Positions 17,740 to 27,031 of a stretch of 64,000 nt of DNA are shown piece after piece. The number at the start of each line of letters is the position of its first letter. The first letter of the stretch is position 1. Location of the stretch: assembly GCF_001282685.1 (NCBI RefSeq), contig NZ_LN875035.1, positions 2,466,001 through 2,530,000 on the forward strand, given 5' to 3'. A program made the position numbers and the translations under genes. Source of the stretch: Niameybacter massiliensis (GTDB lineage Bacteria > Bacillota > Clostridia > Lachnospirales > Cellulosilyticaceae). The notes beneath the pieces are model-generated. The model was not told where the DNA came from. It did no database searches and worked only from the letters and a program-made list of their open reading frames with translations.

Positions 17740-19077
17740 TTATTTTCTTAGATTAAAATACTTAAGAATGTCTTGAAGATGCTTCGCCTCTTCCGTTAAC
17801 ATTTCACTAATAGCCGCTCCTTCTTGCGCAGCCCCACTATTTCTTTCCGTAATATTTGTTAACTGCTTTGTTCCTTCCACAAGTTCATTCATAGTCTTTC
17901 TTTCTTGCTTACTACTTTCTATTTGACTATTAATAACTATTTCTACTTCACCTATGACTTGTAATATTTCATCAAAAGATATCGCTGTATACTCTGCTGT
18001 TTTTTTATTATCATATACCTTCTCTACATTGCTTTGAACGATTTTTTCTACTTCACTTACTATTTCTATGGTTCTATTCGCAAGCTCTCTTATCTCACTC
18101 GCTACTACAGCAAATCCTCTTCCTGACTCTCCCGCTCTTGCCGCTTCAATAGCTGCATTTAAAGCTAACAAATTCGTCTGGCTTGCTATTTCATCAATAC
18201 TCTTAACAACTGAAACAATAGCTTGACTTGAATGTGTTACTGCCTCAGTGGATTCCTTCATATTATTAATTAAATGTTTTCCTTGATTCGCCTTTAATCC
18301 TACTTGTTCTATAACGCCTATCTCTTTTTGAACACATGCAACATTTTGAGTAATCATTTGCATCATTTCTTCTATGGATGAAGCAAACTCTTGTATAATA
18401 CTTGTTTGCTCTGTAGCTGCCTCAGCAACCTCTCCAGCTCCACTTGCTACGGTCTCTGAACTAATCGTTAATTGTGTTGCCATTTCTTCTATAGGTTTGA
18501 TATTAATGGATATGTTTTCTATAAACTTCTCTATAGATATTTTTATACTTCTAAAATCTCCTGTAAAAGTATCTGAAACCATTATATTAAAGTTTCCTTT
18601 TGCCATCTCTCCCATTAACATGTCTATTTCTTTGATTTGGCACCCTAATATTTTAATTACTTGTCTTAAGTGAGTTGCTAATTCTCCTAATTCATCTTTC
18701 CCATCATACTCAATGGTTGTATTAAGATTCCCTTCTGAAAGCCCTTTTAAATCATCCTTTATTTGTTGAATGGGTCTTAAAATACTTTTTCTCATTTTTC
18801 TTGATAAAACCCACACAATACCTACAGCAGTACAAAACATTAACGCCGCTATAACCACTGTTAAATTGGCAATAGAAATTTCTTGTTCCATACTGCTTCG
18901 AATGGCTTCAATTTGTATTGGGCTTAAACCCACTTCTAGTATCTCTATAATTTTTAATAAATCACTCTTTAACAAATTAATTCCTAATACTAAAGTAAGT
19001 ACACATAAAAGTGATAATCCACCTATTGATAAAATAACAGTAATCCACTTCTTTGATATTGACATATTATTAAACAT
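17740..19077 (-). CDS. methyl-accepting chemotaxis protein with HAMP, minimal sensor
   Basis: The 445-residue receptor has two membrane helices (about residues 12-33 and 73-92) enclosing only some 40 extracytoplasmic residues, so it has almost no ligand-binding domain. A HAMP domain ([19 protein letters not shown]) and a signalling domain with [31 protein letters not shown] follow. It starts 3 bp after the cheV stop codon, so the two are translationally coupled. Such a receptor may sense the membrane state or act with the CheV and hemerythrin encoded just upstream. Confidence 0.92.
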   Translation of the reverse strand: MFNNMSISKKWITVILSIGGLSLLCVLTLVLGINLLKSDLLKIIEILEVGLSPIQIEAIRSSMEQEISIANLTVVIAALMFCTAVGIVWVLSRKMRKSILRPIQQIKDDLKGLSEGNLNTTIEYDGKDELGELATHLRQVIKILGCQIKEIDMLMGEMAKGNFNIMVSDTFTGDFRSIKISIEKFIENISINIKPIEEMATQLTISSETVASGAGEVAEAATEQTSIIQEFASSIEEMMQMITQNVACVQKEIGVIEQVGLKANQGKHLINNMKESTEAVTHSSQAIVSVVKSIDEIASQTNLLALNAAIEAARAGESGRGFAVVASEIRELANRTIEIVSEVEKIVQSNVEKVYDNKKTAEYTAISFDEILQVIGEVEIVINSQIESSKQERKTMNELVEGTKQLTNITERNSGAAQEGAAISEMLTEEAKHLQDILKYFNLRK

Positions 19078-19080
19078 ATT

Positions 19081-19977
19081 TTATCTCCCCATTAATCTAT
19101 TGATTTCTTCTACCAATACCTTTATTGAAGGTTTACTAATTTGAGAATCGGCGCCTACCTCCATCCCTTTATGTTTTAATTCCTCTGTAATTAAAGAAGA
19201 AAAGAGAATGACCTTTAGCCTTTGGAGCGTCTCATCACTTTTTATCCATTTTGTTAAACTATATCCATCTAAAACAGGCATCTCTATATCTGAAATAAGC
19301 AAATCTATCTTTTTATAAAACTCTTGTCCATATTGATTCTTTAATTCGTAAATATAGTCTTTAGCTTCTTGCCCATTATTGAAAATTTTTATATTTCTAA
19401 AACCAGCCTCTTCAAGCGTACATCTTAACATCTCACATATAGCTTTAGAGTCTTCTGCCAAAACAATTTTTATATTTTTTAACCTATGATTTTTCTGTAC
19501 TTTTTGCCCTTGTGCCTCATAGCCTTTTCCAATCTTTGCGCCTATTGCAATACTCTCAAAATCCAACATCACAGTAACATGTCCATCACTTAAAATTGTA
19601 CCTATAGTTAAATTTTTTTCTGAGATTTGTTCTATTGGATTGATATCTTTCCATGATATTCTTTTAATTTGCTCCACATAATCTACTAAAAATATAACTT
19701 GGGTTCCATTAAATTCACATAATAATCCTAGTGCATGTTGATATTGTTCCCTTGGCTTACTACATAAAAGTTGCTGGAGGTCAATCACTACACTTACTTT
19801 CCCCCTTACATGAGCTAAACCGGCTATTTCCTCCGAAGCTTTAGGTACTTTTATAACTTCATTTATAGGAATGATTTCTCTTACTTTCAAAACATTTATG
19901 CCATAAAACTGTCCATTTATCATAAACTCTATAATTTCAAGTTCACCATTTCCTACCTTTAATAAAATTTCACTCAT
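19081..19977 (-). CDS. cheV: CheV: CheW-REC chemotaxis coupling protein
   Basis: The 298-residue protein joins an N-terminal CheW-like domain (about 12-150; FYGINVLKVREIIPI, LAHVRGKVSVVIDLQQLL) to a C-terminal receiver domain (about 170-298). The receiver keeps the acidic pair in VLAEDS, the phosphoacceptor Asp in LISDIEMPVLDG, the Ser in LFSS and the Lys in ISKPS. CheV couples receptors to the CheA kinase and helps adaptation through its phosphorylation. It is 16 bp downstream of the hemerythrin gene and 3 bp upstream of a receptor gene. Confidence 0.93.
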   Translation of the reverse strand: MSEILLKVGNGELEIIEFMINGQFYGINVLKVREIIPINEVIKVPKASEEIAGLAHVRGKVSVVIDLQQLLCSKPREQYQHALGLLCEFNGTQVIFLVDYVEQIKRISWKDINPIEQISEKNLTIGTILSDGHVTVMLDFESIAIGAKIGKGYEAQGQKVQKNHRLKNIKIVLAEDSKAICEMLRCTLEEAGFRNIKIFNNGQEAKDYIYELKNQYGQEFYKKIDLLISDIEMPVLDGYSLTKWIKSDETLQRLKVILFSSLITEELKHKGMEVGADSQISKPSIKVLVEEINRLMGR

Positions 19978-19993
19978 AGCACTTCCTCCATAT

Positions 19994-20404
19994 TTAGTTA
20001 AAACCTTTCATAACTTTCATATCTTCAATAAGTATATGATTAAGTACCCATTCTTGAAGAATAATATTTAAATATTTAATGCCTTCTTGTTGATCTTCTA
20101 CTAATTTTATACAGTTAATCTTATTTATTTTTTCTATCAAGTCATCATGTAATGCTTTATGCTCTTTTAGAGCTTCTTTGTTGATTTGCTCAATAACCGC
20201 TTCCTCTGTATGAAAATGATAGGTAATATACTCTCTCACCTCACATAGATACTTCAATACTTCCTGCTCACTTATTTGCCCTGTCCTCGTTAAAATAAGT
20301 TGTTCTAGATCTCTTCCTATTCTAAATAATTCTTTATGCTGCTCATCTATTTCATTTATCCCTACACTAATACGATTGTCCCAATTAAATTTAAAATCTA
20401 GCAT
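19994..20404 (-). CDS. bacteriohemerythrin
   Basis: The 136-residue single-domain protein has all seven ligands of a hemerythrin di-iron site: H23, H63 with E67 (HFHTE), H82 and H86 (HKALH), and H123 with D128 (HILIED). It opens with the family-typical WDNRISVGINEIDEQHKELF. Such proteins bind O2 reversibly and can store it, scavenge it or report it to receptors. Its place in a cluster of chemoreceptors and cheV suggests a role in oxygen avoidance, which is inference. Confidence 0.95.
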   Translation of the reverse strand: MLDFKFNWDNRISVGINEIDEQHKELFRIGRDLEQLILTRTGQISEQEVLKYLCEVREYITYHFHTEEAVIEQINKEALKEHKALHDDLIEKINKINCIKLVEDQQEGIKYLNIILQEWVLNHILIEDMKVMKGFN

Positions 20405-20438
20405 AACATTACTTCCTTTTATAGTTTAATAATTAAGA

Positions 20439-20479
20439 AATTAGATAACAAAGTGCATATTGCACCTTATTATCTAATT
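20439..20479 (-). terminator. hairpin between the EIIC-receptor and hemerythrin genes
   Basis: AATTAGATAA pairs with TTATCTAATT and an inner GTGCA/TGCAC stem extends it. It lies in the 87-bp gap and may terminate most of the EAL-HD-GYP-receptor transcript, letting hemerythrin and cheV be expressed at another level. Confidence 0.6.
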
Positions 20480-20491
20480 CTCATAAGCATT

Positions 20492-22813
20492 TTACAATTT
20501 ATAACTACTAATAAAACTTTCTAATTGATCTGTATCAATCTTAATACTATTTGATGTTACATCCATTATTTCTGCTACTTGCTTAATATTTTCTGCATTC
20601 TTTGTGATATTTTCTGCATACTCTAGTTGTTTTTTAGAAATTTCATATATTTCTTCGATATTTATTTCTACTGAGGTATTTTTTTCTTGAATACTATAAC
20701 CTGTATCATAAACACTGTTTGCATTATCACTTACAATTTTTATTAATTCTTTTATCTTTTTAAATAACTCAATCATTATTTTACTGTTATATTCTTGTAG
20801 CTCTATTTGAGTACCTAAGTTCTCTTTTGTTCTACTGATTACTTCAATATTTTCAGTAATTAAGTCTGTCTTTTCCACGATTTCACTTAATATAGTTTCC
20901 GTCGCACTAGCCAATTTGCTTATTTCTTTTGCCAGTACAACAAAACCTTTCCCACTTTCTCCTGCTCTTGCAGCTTCAATGGTTGTATTAAGCGCTAGGA
21001 TATTCGTTGTAGCTGCTATATTTTTTATTGCTCCAACTAATTCGCCTACTTTTTCTACATTATAATTAGTGGTTATAACGGATTCTTCTAAATCTCTAAA
21101 GGAACTAGAAGTTTCTTGCATAATCTCTTCAAGCTTCGTTAATTCTCTTTCTCCAACCAAAGTCATTTCTGTTACTTGATCTGTACTTTGTGTTACTTCT
21201 TTCACGTTATCTTTAATATGTAGTAAATGCATCTTAAACTCATTTAAGTTACCTATGATGCTCTGAATATTCCTTACTTGATTATTTGCTCCCTCTAAAG
21301 AATCAACAAGTTCTTTATCAATATCTTGGATATTTACATTAAGCTCTTGTGAGTACTTTGTAAGCACTAACGCTTGATTAATACGTTCTTTCATTTGATA
21401 TCTTATATCACGTATTACTTTGACTAATCCTTTTTGAGTATGTGTAATTGCTCTTGCCATTACCCCAACATCATCTGTTCGCTTTAAGTAGCGATCATCT
21501 ATCTCATCTGATAAATCCCCATTTATAATCTTATCTGAGAACTCTGCAATCTGATTATTTCTTTTATATTTTGTGGCTTCATGTAGCTTTACGAAAGGCG
21601 CATAAATTATTACTCCAACTATGATATTAATAAACTGTAAAATAGCTCCTGCAAACGAACCTGTAATCACTACACCACTAATAAATACAGGTGATGTCCA
21701 GTGGCTATTCGCCGTAACAATTGGAACTAACTCCATACTTGTTGCTAGATAAGAAATAATATTTAATACAATAGGTACACCTATAAATGGAATTAAAAAG
21801 ATAGGATTAAGCACAATAGGCAGCCCTAACACAAGTAATTCATTTACATTAAATAGCCCCATAATAATCGCTAGTGTAGCTATACGACGCGTATGCTTTT
21901 TCTTGCTAAAAATTAGCATAGCAATTGCTAGACATAAAGTTGCTCCCGATCCTCCTAAATACACAAAGAAATCAAAAAACGGTTGATTAAAGATTTCTGT
22001 TGCAATACCCCCATTAGCTATAGCCATTACATTCGCTTCAATATTAGGAACAAATATATTATTATTAAGTCCCTCTGTAACAGCTGATCCATGGATTCCA
22101 AAGAACCATGCCACTTGGTTAAGTAATATGTATATGATGGATGTTAATAGCCCGTTTCCTAGGTTATTAAATGGCATTTGTATCATACTATAGAAGAAAT
22201 TATAAATGTCTCGAGTATTAAATATTAACATAAAAATTTGACGTGTTGTCGCTACAATAATAATAGTAAGCAACGCTGGTACAATAACTTCAAATGCTTT
22301 TCTACTGTTATCACTTACCTCACCTACTGGAATACGTATTCTTAATTTTTCTTTTCTATAGAAATAAGCAAATAGATTGGTTATAACAATAGCTATCAAG
22401 ATAGCCATACACATCCCTTTTGTACCTAAATCCTTATAATCTGCGCCCCCCTCTATTGTTGGCTCTAGCAAAATAAACAAGGTAACAATGGCTATTAGAA
22501 TAGCTGTAGATTGGGGTACCCCTTTATGATCTGCTACTTTGTTCGTTAAACTAATCAATAACAGAATGGATAATATGCCAAATGTCCCTTGCCATATCAT
22601 GCCACCATAACTCTTCCATCCTTCTCCAAATAGTTCTATCATTAAATTCTGATACGCATCTATAGGTAAATTGTTCATTATAGTAAAAAATGAACCTATA
22701 AGTACCAATGGAATTAATTCAATGAAAGCTTCTTTGATCATCATAAGATATTTCTTTTCACTAATTTTATTTTGTATATTTAGAACGTGCATTTTTACAA
22801 CTTGTTTATTCAT
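20492..22813 (-). CDS. chemoreceptor with PTS EIIC sugar-permease sensor (EIIC-HAMP-MCP fusion)
   Basis: The 773-residue protein joins two systems that are normally separate. Residues about 15-410 form a complete lactose/cellobiose/chitobiose-type EIIC permease with roughly ten membrane helices. It keeps the pocket histidine (FGIHGS, H241) and the glutamate of the NEPI loop (E325), although the loop here reads [16 protein letters not shown]-like linker (about 425-470) and a methyl-accepting signalling domain follow, with the tip [27 protein letters not shown]. No EIIA or EIIB is encoded nearby. The likely role is sensing of a beta-glucoside or disaccharide and direct control of CheA. ATG 22813 has GGGAG six bases upstream; the earlier ATG 22840 has no site. 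It is the third gene of the EAL operon. Confidence 0.9.
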   Translation of the reverse strand: MNKQVVKMHVLNIQNKISEKKYLMMIKEAFIELIPLVLIGSFFTIMNNLPIDAYQNLMIELFGEGWKSYGGMIWQGTFGILSILLLISLTNKVADHKGVPQSTAILIAIVTLFILLEPTIEGGADYKDLGTKGMCMAILIAIVITNLFAYFYRKEKLRIRIPVGEVSDNSRKAFEVIVPALLTIIIVATTRQIFMLIFNTRDIYNFFYSMIQMPFNNLGNGLLTSIIYILLNQVAWFFGIHGSAVTEGLNNNIFVPNIEANVMAIANGGIATEIFNQPFFDFFVYLGGSGATLCLAIAMLIFSKKKHTRRIATLAIIMGLFNVNELLVLGLPIVLNPIFLIPFIGVPIVLNIISYLATSMELVPIVTANSHWTSPVFISGVVITGSFAGAILQFINIIVGVIIYAPFVKLHEATKYKRNNQIAEFSDKIINGDLSDEIDDRYLKRTDDVGVMARAITHTQKGLVKVIRDIRYQMKERINQALVLTKYSQELNVNIQDIDKELVDSLEGANNQVRNIQSIIGNLNEFKMHLLHIKDNVKEVTQSTDQVTEMTLVGERELTKLEEIMQETSSSFRDLEESVITTNYNVEKVGELVGAIKNIAATTNILALNTTIEAARAGESGKGFVVLAKEISKLASATETILSEIVEKTDLITENIEVISRTKENLGTQIELQEYNSKIMIELFKKIKELIKIVSDNANSVYDTGYSIQEKNTSVEINIEEIYEISKKQLEYAENITKNAENIKQVAEIMDVTSNSIKIDTDQLESFISSYKL

Positions 22814-22864
22814 TTGTTTCTCCCTATATTTAGATTCCATTTACTTATCAGTTATTTTGTTGTA

Positions 22865-23686
22865 TCAACATTCAAAAAGGTCTGCTAAATATTCTACATA
22901 TTTTATCTCATATTTATTAGATTGACTTCTCATGTACTCTAGAATATCTTCTAGCTTATTCCTTTTATCTGAATATGTCTGATATTCGAAGCAATCTGCT
23001 ACAGCAACTATTTTGGATTGTTCTATCATTTTCTCTCCTCTTAATTTGTGTGGATACCCACTACCATCTAAACATTCATGATGTTGAAGAATAATATTTT
23101 TACTGACCTCTGGAAATTTTATATTTTGAATCACGCCTACTCCTAGCTCACAATGCTTCTCAAATATTACATGCTCCTCTTGGGAAAAAGTGTTCCTATT
23201 TTCATAATGTAGATTATTAGGAATAAGCATCATCCCTATATCATGAAAGAATGCTCCTAATACTATTTCTTGTATTTCCTCTTCAGTATACTTGCATTGT
23301 TTCGCTATTAAAGCTGCAATAATAGCCACATTCATAGAATGAGAGTAATACCATGGAAGTGTATTAATATATGTATTTAAATGAATATACCATCCTTCAG
23401 CTTTCTTTTTATAAATGATATCTTGTATAAGAGGAATGGTAGCGTAGTATTTCTCATAAAACACTTCATACTTTTCTCCTATATTATGAGTTGGAATAAC
23501 AATTTTACCCCATTCATCCCTATATAAATTATTCTTTTGAATATTTATTAACTCTTGTATATCTATGCCATAGCACTTTAACTTTTTCAACAAATGCCTA
23601 TTATGATCTACACGTGTTCCCTTTGAAAGAATAAGTACACCTTGCTCATTAAAAATGTCTTCTTGTATCACTAATTCTTTATCCAT
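22865..23686 (-). CDS. HD-GYP domain c-di-GMP phosphodiesterase
   Basis: The 273-residue protein has an N-terminal region of about 100 residues of unknown fold and an HD-GYP domain. Visible motifs are H116 (YSHSMNV), the HD pair H148-D149 (FFHDIGM), HHECLDGSGYP at 202-212 and VAVADCFEYQTYSD. The GYP motif is intact, which indicates hydrolysis of cyclic di-GMP to GMP rather than a generic HD phosphohydrolase. It lies 14 bp after the EAL gene and 51 bp before the EIIC-receptor gene. Confidence 0.9.
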   Translation of the reverse strand: MDKELVIQEDIFNEQGVLILSKGTRVDHNRHLLKKLKCYGIDIQELINIQKNNLYRDEWGKIVIPTHNIGEKYEVFYEKYYATIPLIQDIIYKKKAEGWYIHLNTYINTLPWYYSHSMNVAIIAALIAKQCKYTEEEIQEIVLGAFFHDIGMMLIPNNLHYENRNTFSQEEHVIFEKHCELGVGVIQNIKFPEVSKNIILQHHECLDGSGYPHKLRGEKMIEQSKIVAVADCFEYQTYSDKRNKLEDILEYMRSQSNKYEIKYVEYLADLFEC

Positions 23687-23700
23687 TCTAACTCCTTTTC

Positions 23701-24462
23701 TTAAATTTTATAAAATTCACTTAAACAACTTGGTTTTCCTATATAGTAACCTTGTATGATATGACATGGCGTATGATATCTAATATATTCATACTCTTCT
23801 CTACTTTCTATTCCTTCTGCTATTATCGACAGCTCTAATACATTGGCCATTTGTATAATAAAGTCTAACAATGCTTGGCTTATCTCATTTTTATGTATAT
23901 CTCTTATTAAATCTTTATCAATTTTTAAAATATCAAAATTTAATTTTCTTAGGCATTCAATATTTGCAAAGCCTTTCCCAAAATCATCTATTGCTATTTT
24001 CATTCCATATTGTCTTAGCTTTTCTATATTACTTTGGGCATGCCTAAAATCTAGAATTCTTATTTCTTCAGTAAGTTCTATTTCTAGCTTATTAAACCAT
24101 TCTGGCTTATTTATAAAAAGTGACTCTACTTCTTGCATAAATCTTACACTGCAAAGACTCTTAGCTGATAAGTTAATAGCTACTGGATAACTATATAACT
24201 TATCTTCTTCCATCTTCCATATATTTTCTATTGCTTTATGTAAGACCCATATATCAAGATCTATTATTTTTCCTAATTTAAAAACATCTTCAAAAAAATC
24301 ATTTGGACCTATTTCTCCTAGATAAGGATGCTGCCATCTTATTAAAGCCTCTAGTCCAATAATCTTCTCTTCTTCTAGATCATATTTAGGCTGGTAATAT
24401 AATATAAATTGATTTTTTAAAAAAGCTTCTTCTAATGCTTGAGGTGTTATACTTTTCTTCAT
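23701..24462 (-). CDS. EAL domain c-di-GMP phosphodiesterase
   Basis: The 253-residue protein is a single EAL domain with no GGDEF partner or membrane segment. Catalytic elements appear complete: EAL at 38-40 (GLEALIRWQHP), N97 (INLSAKS), E132 (IELTEE), D159-D160 (IDDFGKGF), K180 (ILKIDK), E216 (IIAEGIES) and Q237 (IIQGYYIGKP). It should linearise cyclic di-GMP to pGpG. It is the first gene of the operon with the HD-GYP and EIIC-receptor genes, behind a promoter that carries a LytTR-type direct repeat. Confidence 0.94.
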   Translation of the reverse strand: MKKSITPQALEEAFLKNQFILYYQPKYDLEEEKIIGLEALIRWQHPYLGEIGPNDFFEDVFKLGKIIDLDIWVLHKAIENIWKMEEDKLYSYPVAINLSAKSLCSVRFMQEVESLFINKPEWFNKLEIELTEEIRILDFRHAQSNIEKLRQYGMKIAIDDFGKGFANIECLRKLNFDILKIDKDLIRDIHKNEISQALLDFIIQMANVLELSIIAEGIESREEYEYIRYHTPCHIIQGYYIGKPSCLSEFYKI

Positions 24463-24553
24463 ATTATTTATCCTCCTTTTCTCTTAATATTTTTATATTT
24501 CAACCTACTTCCTAGTTTATTTATCTACAAAATATTTTTCTCAAATACTATTA

Positions 24554-24621
24554 ATTATAATCTAGTTTCTCTTAGACAACTTTTTTCTGTTCCATAATGC
24601 AGATTTTTTGTCTCAAAATGC
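24554..24621 (-). promoter_or_regulatory. LytTR-type direct repeat and promoter of the EAL operon
   Basis: On the minus strand GCATTTTGAGAC (24610-24621) and GCATTATGGAAC (24589-24600) are direct repeats 21 bp apart start to start. That is two helical turns, the arrangement used by AgrA/LytTR regulators. Six bases further is a poor -35 (AAGTTG, 24577-24582), then 17 bp to a perfect -10 TATAAT (24554-24559). This looks like an activator-dependent promoter, and the neighbouring LytTR regulator is the natural candidate. Confidence 0.65.
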
Positions 24622-24639
24622 ATTAATCTTTTAAATAAA

Positions 24640-24675
24640 AAATATCCTATAGTACTTAAGTACTATAGGATATTT
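24640..24675. terminator. perfect 36-bp palindrome, terminator of the kinase gene
   Basis: AAATATCCTATAGTACTT and its exact complement meet with no spacer, just after the histidine kinase stop codon at 24688. It separates the two-component operon from the EAL operon. Confidence 0.75.
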
Positions 24676-24687
24676 CATTTCCCCTTA

Positions 24688-26019
24688 CTAATCTAATGTA
24701 TGTGGTAAATATATTTGTAATATAAATTTTTTATTTTTTTGATCTGTCTTTATGTTTAATAATCCTTTATGTTTCTCTATTATTTCCTGTATATTTTTTA
24801 TACCTAAGCCATGTTCAAAGGGATCATCTTTTGTAGTGATAAAATGATTATTTCTTATGATGAGTCTTTCATTTAAAGTATTTTCTACTTTAATCACTAC
24901 CCCCTCTTTTGTATTAATTGTTTTTATATTAATAAATCTTCTTTCTATATCAGGGGCCTTTTCACAAGCCTCTATACAGTTCTCAATGATATTTAAAAAT
25001 ACTCTACATACTTCTAGATCTGTTAATTGAGCACCTTTAGGAATATATATGTACGCATCAAACTGAATCTCTAATTTCTTAATTCTTTCCTGAGCATCCC
25101 ATAAAATAGCTTGGAGCAATGAATGATTAGAATACTCTTTATAGTCGTCTATAATCGCTCTCATCTCTACATCCATTTCTTCTACAAAGCGCTTCAATCC
25201 CTTTATATCTTCCTTAATAATAAGATAGCTTATGCCTTCTATCATATGTTTATAGTCATGTTTGAATTTCCTTAATTTATTTATATGTTCTTTTTGTATT
25301 TCATAATAGCTTACTTGTTTACTTATTTGGTTTTCCAATAATATATTTTTAACTTGAGTATCTATATAAAAATCATAAGTCTTTGTATATTGAATGGTTA
25401 TATAATAAATAAATAACATCAATATAATGATCATTCCCCACTCATATCGCTCTGTTTCAATAGCAAGGCTGTAGTAGGCTCCATATACAATAATTAAGAT
25501 ATTTAGTAATGTTTGTATTTTATATATGATATTAATTGAAAACTTACTTAACCAAATATCTTGCAACTTTTTATATCTAATGATAAAAATAACAGCTATA
25601 ACTATAGAAATACCCAATTTCATTATGACATATAAATAATTAAAAATTGTATTTTTTAATATTTCTCCTACTTCAATTCTTAAACATCCTGCCATAAAGC
25701 AAAATGCTATAAGTCCTATACCACATAAATGTAATACTATATTGCCTGAGGCAAATAAAATATCTTTTTTTCTTCCATCAAACAATAAAGCAAAAAATAT
25801 AATCATATGAATATAAGTAATGATATAAACTATATAACCTGGAATATATGTATTATTAACTGACACAAAAATAATACTTGATATAAGAATAACGATACTT
25901 GTTATATACTTATTAGTTCTTTTTTTTAATATCAGAGATGTTGCATTTATCATAATCACAAAATAAATTATACACGTAACAAATGTTATAACTTTTAATA
26001 TGATCTCTAATGTATTCAC
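24688..26019 (-). CDS. AgrC-like GHKL sensor histidine kinase
   Basis: The 443-residue protein has about six to seven membrane helices in the first 215 residues. A dimerisation segment follows with the phosphoacceptor His in KFKHDYKHMIEG (about 255), and then a GHKL ATPase domain with N box NIIENCIEAC and G box GLGIKNIQEI. This is the AgrC/VirS type that signals to LytTR regulators, often sensing peptides. The start is GTG, with AAGGAG before it. It follows the regulator gene by 15 bp. No precursor peptide gene of the AgrD kind is visible nearby. Confidence 0.9.
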   Translation of the reverse strand: MNTLEIILKVITFVTCIIYFVIMINATSLILKKRTNKYITSIVILISSIIFVSVNNTYIPGYIVYIITYIHMIIFFALLFDGRKKDILFASGNIVLHLCGIGLIAFCFMAGCLRIEVGEILKNTIFNYLYVIMKLGISIVIAVIFIIRYKKLQDIWLSKFSINIIYKIQTLLNILIIVYGAYYSLAIETERYEWGMIIILMLFIYYITIQYTKTYDFYIDTQVKNILLENQISKQVSYYEIQKEHINKLRKFKHDYKHMIEGISYLIIKEDIKGLKRFVEEMDVEMRAIIDDYKEYSNHSLLQAILWDAQERIKKLEIQFDAYIYIPKGAQLTDLEVCRVFLNIIENCIEACEKAPDIERRFINIKTINTKEGVVIKVENTLNERLIIRNNHFITTKDDPFEHGLGIKNIQEIIEKHKGLLNIKTDQKNKKFILQIYLPHTLD

Positions 26020-26034
26020 CTATTCTCTCCTTAT

Positions 26035-26748
26035 CTATTCTGCAAATAAATAGTCTTTAAACTTTTCTTTCACATCATTTAAGTATTTTCTCCCTATTTT
26101 TAAAGTTTCATTATCTACAAGAACTACCATATCTTTCTCTATATATTTTATAAATTTTAGATGTACTACATAAGACCTATGTATTCTTATAAACGTTTTA
26201 TCATTTATTTCTTCTATTAAATTCTCTAAACTATTATAGTATTCAAATTTTTCATTTCTATAATAAACTACTATTTTTCTTTTAATTACTTCAAAGTATA
26301 CAATTTCATCGAGAATTATTTTATATATTTTAGCATTCTTCTTAAAATATAAATATCTTTTTTCTTTCGATTGTACTATTTCAACGGCTTTAAAAAATAC
26401 CTTTTCGAACTGATCTGTATTCATATTGGCTTTTATTAGATAATTTAAAGGTTGGACTTCAAAAGAATCAAATACATAATCTTTATTGACTGTTAAATAT
26501 ATAATTTGTGCAGTACACCCTAGCTCCCTTAATTTTAGTCCTGTTTCTATTCCATTTATTTCATCCATTTCTATATCTAAATAAATGATATCTGCATCTA
26601 CATCTTCCATATTAAATATTAATTCTTTTCCATTATTATAAAATTTAATATGTACGTTTAATGCATGTTTTTCTGCTACTTCTATTATTCGTTCTTTAAG
26701 CTGCTCTAAAAATTTAGAATTATCATCACATAAATAAATATTAATCAT
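26035..26748 (-). CDS. LytTR-family response regulator
   Basis: The 237-residue protein has a receiver domain (about 1-120; acidic residues in YLCDDN, phosphoacceptor in IIYLDIEMDEINGIETG) and a LytTR DNA-binding domain (about 135-237; FIRIHRSYVVHLKFIKYIEK, LKIGRKYLNDVKEKF). It is the partner of the kinase encoded 15 bp downstream. The direct repeat upstream of the EAL operon makes control of that operon plausible. Confidence 0.93.
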   Translation of the reverse strand: MINIYLCDDNSKFLEQLKERIIEVAEKHALNVHIKFYNNGKELIFNMEDVDADIIYLDIEMDEINGIETGLKLRELGCTAQIIYLTVNKDYVFDSFEVQPLNYLIKANMNTDQFEKVFFKAVEIVQSKEKRYLYFKKNAKIYKIILDEIVYFEVIKRKIVVYYRNEKFEYYNSLENLIEEINDKTFIRIHRSYVVHLKFIKYIEKDMVVLVDNETLKIGRKYLNDVKEKFKDYLFAE

Positions 26749-26791
26749 TTGTAACTCCTTCCTTCTCTCTATCCCCAGAATAAGCTTAAGT

Positions 26792-26819
26792 ATTATACCA
26801 TAATTTATTATTTCGTTAA
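26792..26819 (-). promoter_or_regulatory. sigma-A promoter of the LytTR two-component operon
   Basis: On the minus strand TTAACG (26814-26819) and TATAAT (26792-26797) are 16 bp apart. The rest of the 283-bp gap (26749-27031) holds only this promoter and the terminator at 27001; I see no gene. Confidence 0.55.
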
Positions 26820-27000
26820 TTACAAATTTAGTTTTTCATCACTTAGTGTCACATCATTATTAATTCACTTATTTTCATAAGACAATCTATCTTAGAATCT
26901 GTACTCTAGACTACTATTTTTTACTACTTTTACTATTTTTTTATTTTTAAATTTTATTTTAGTAGTCAATCTCTCTATTATATTTCTTTTGCGCAAACAA

Positions 27001-27026
27001 AAAGAACATCTAAAAAGATGTTCTTT
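27001..27026 (-). terminator. terminator after the secreted 162-residue protein
   Basis: AAAGAACATCT and AGATGTTCTTT form an 11-bp stem with a 4-nt loop immediately downstream of the stop codon at 27032. Confidence 0.85.
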
Positions 27027-27031
27027 TTCTA

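Noticed and set aside
20492-22840. Assembly chimera as explanation for the EIIC-receptor fusion
   Set aside because: The frame is continuous, the HAMP-like linker joins the parts at the natural position, and base composition is even. It cannot be fully excluded without relatives.
16067-24690. c-di-GMP riboswitch upstream of the phosphodiesterase or receptor genes
   Set aside because: I searched by eye for the GEMM-type core on both strands and found nothing resembling it.
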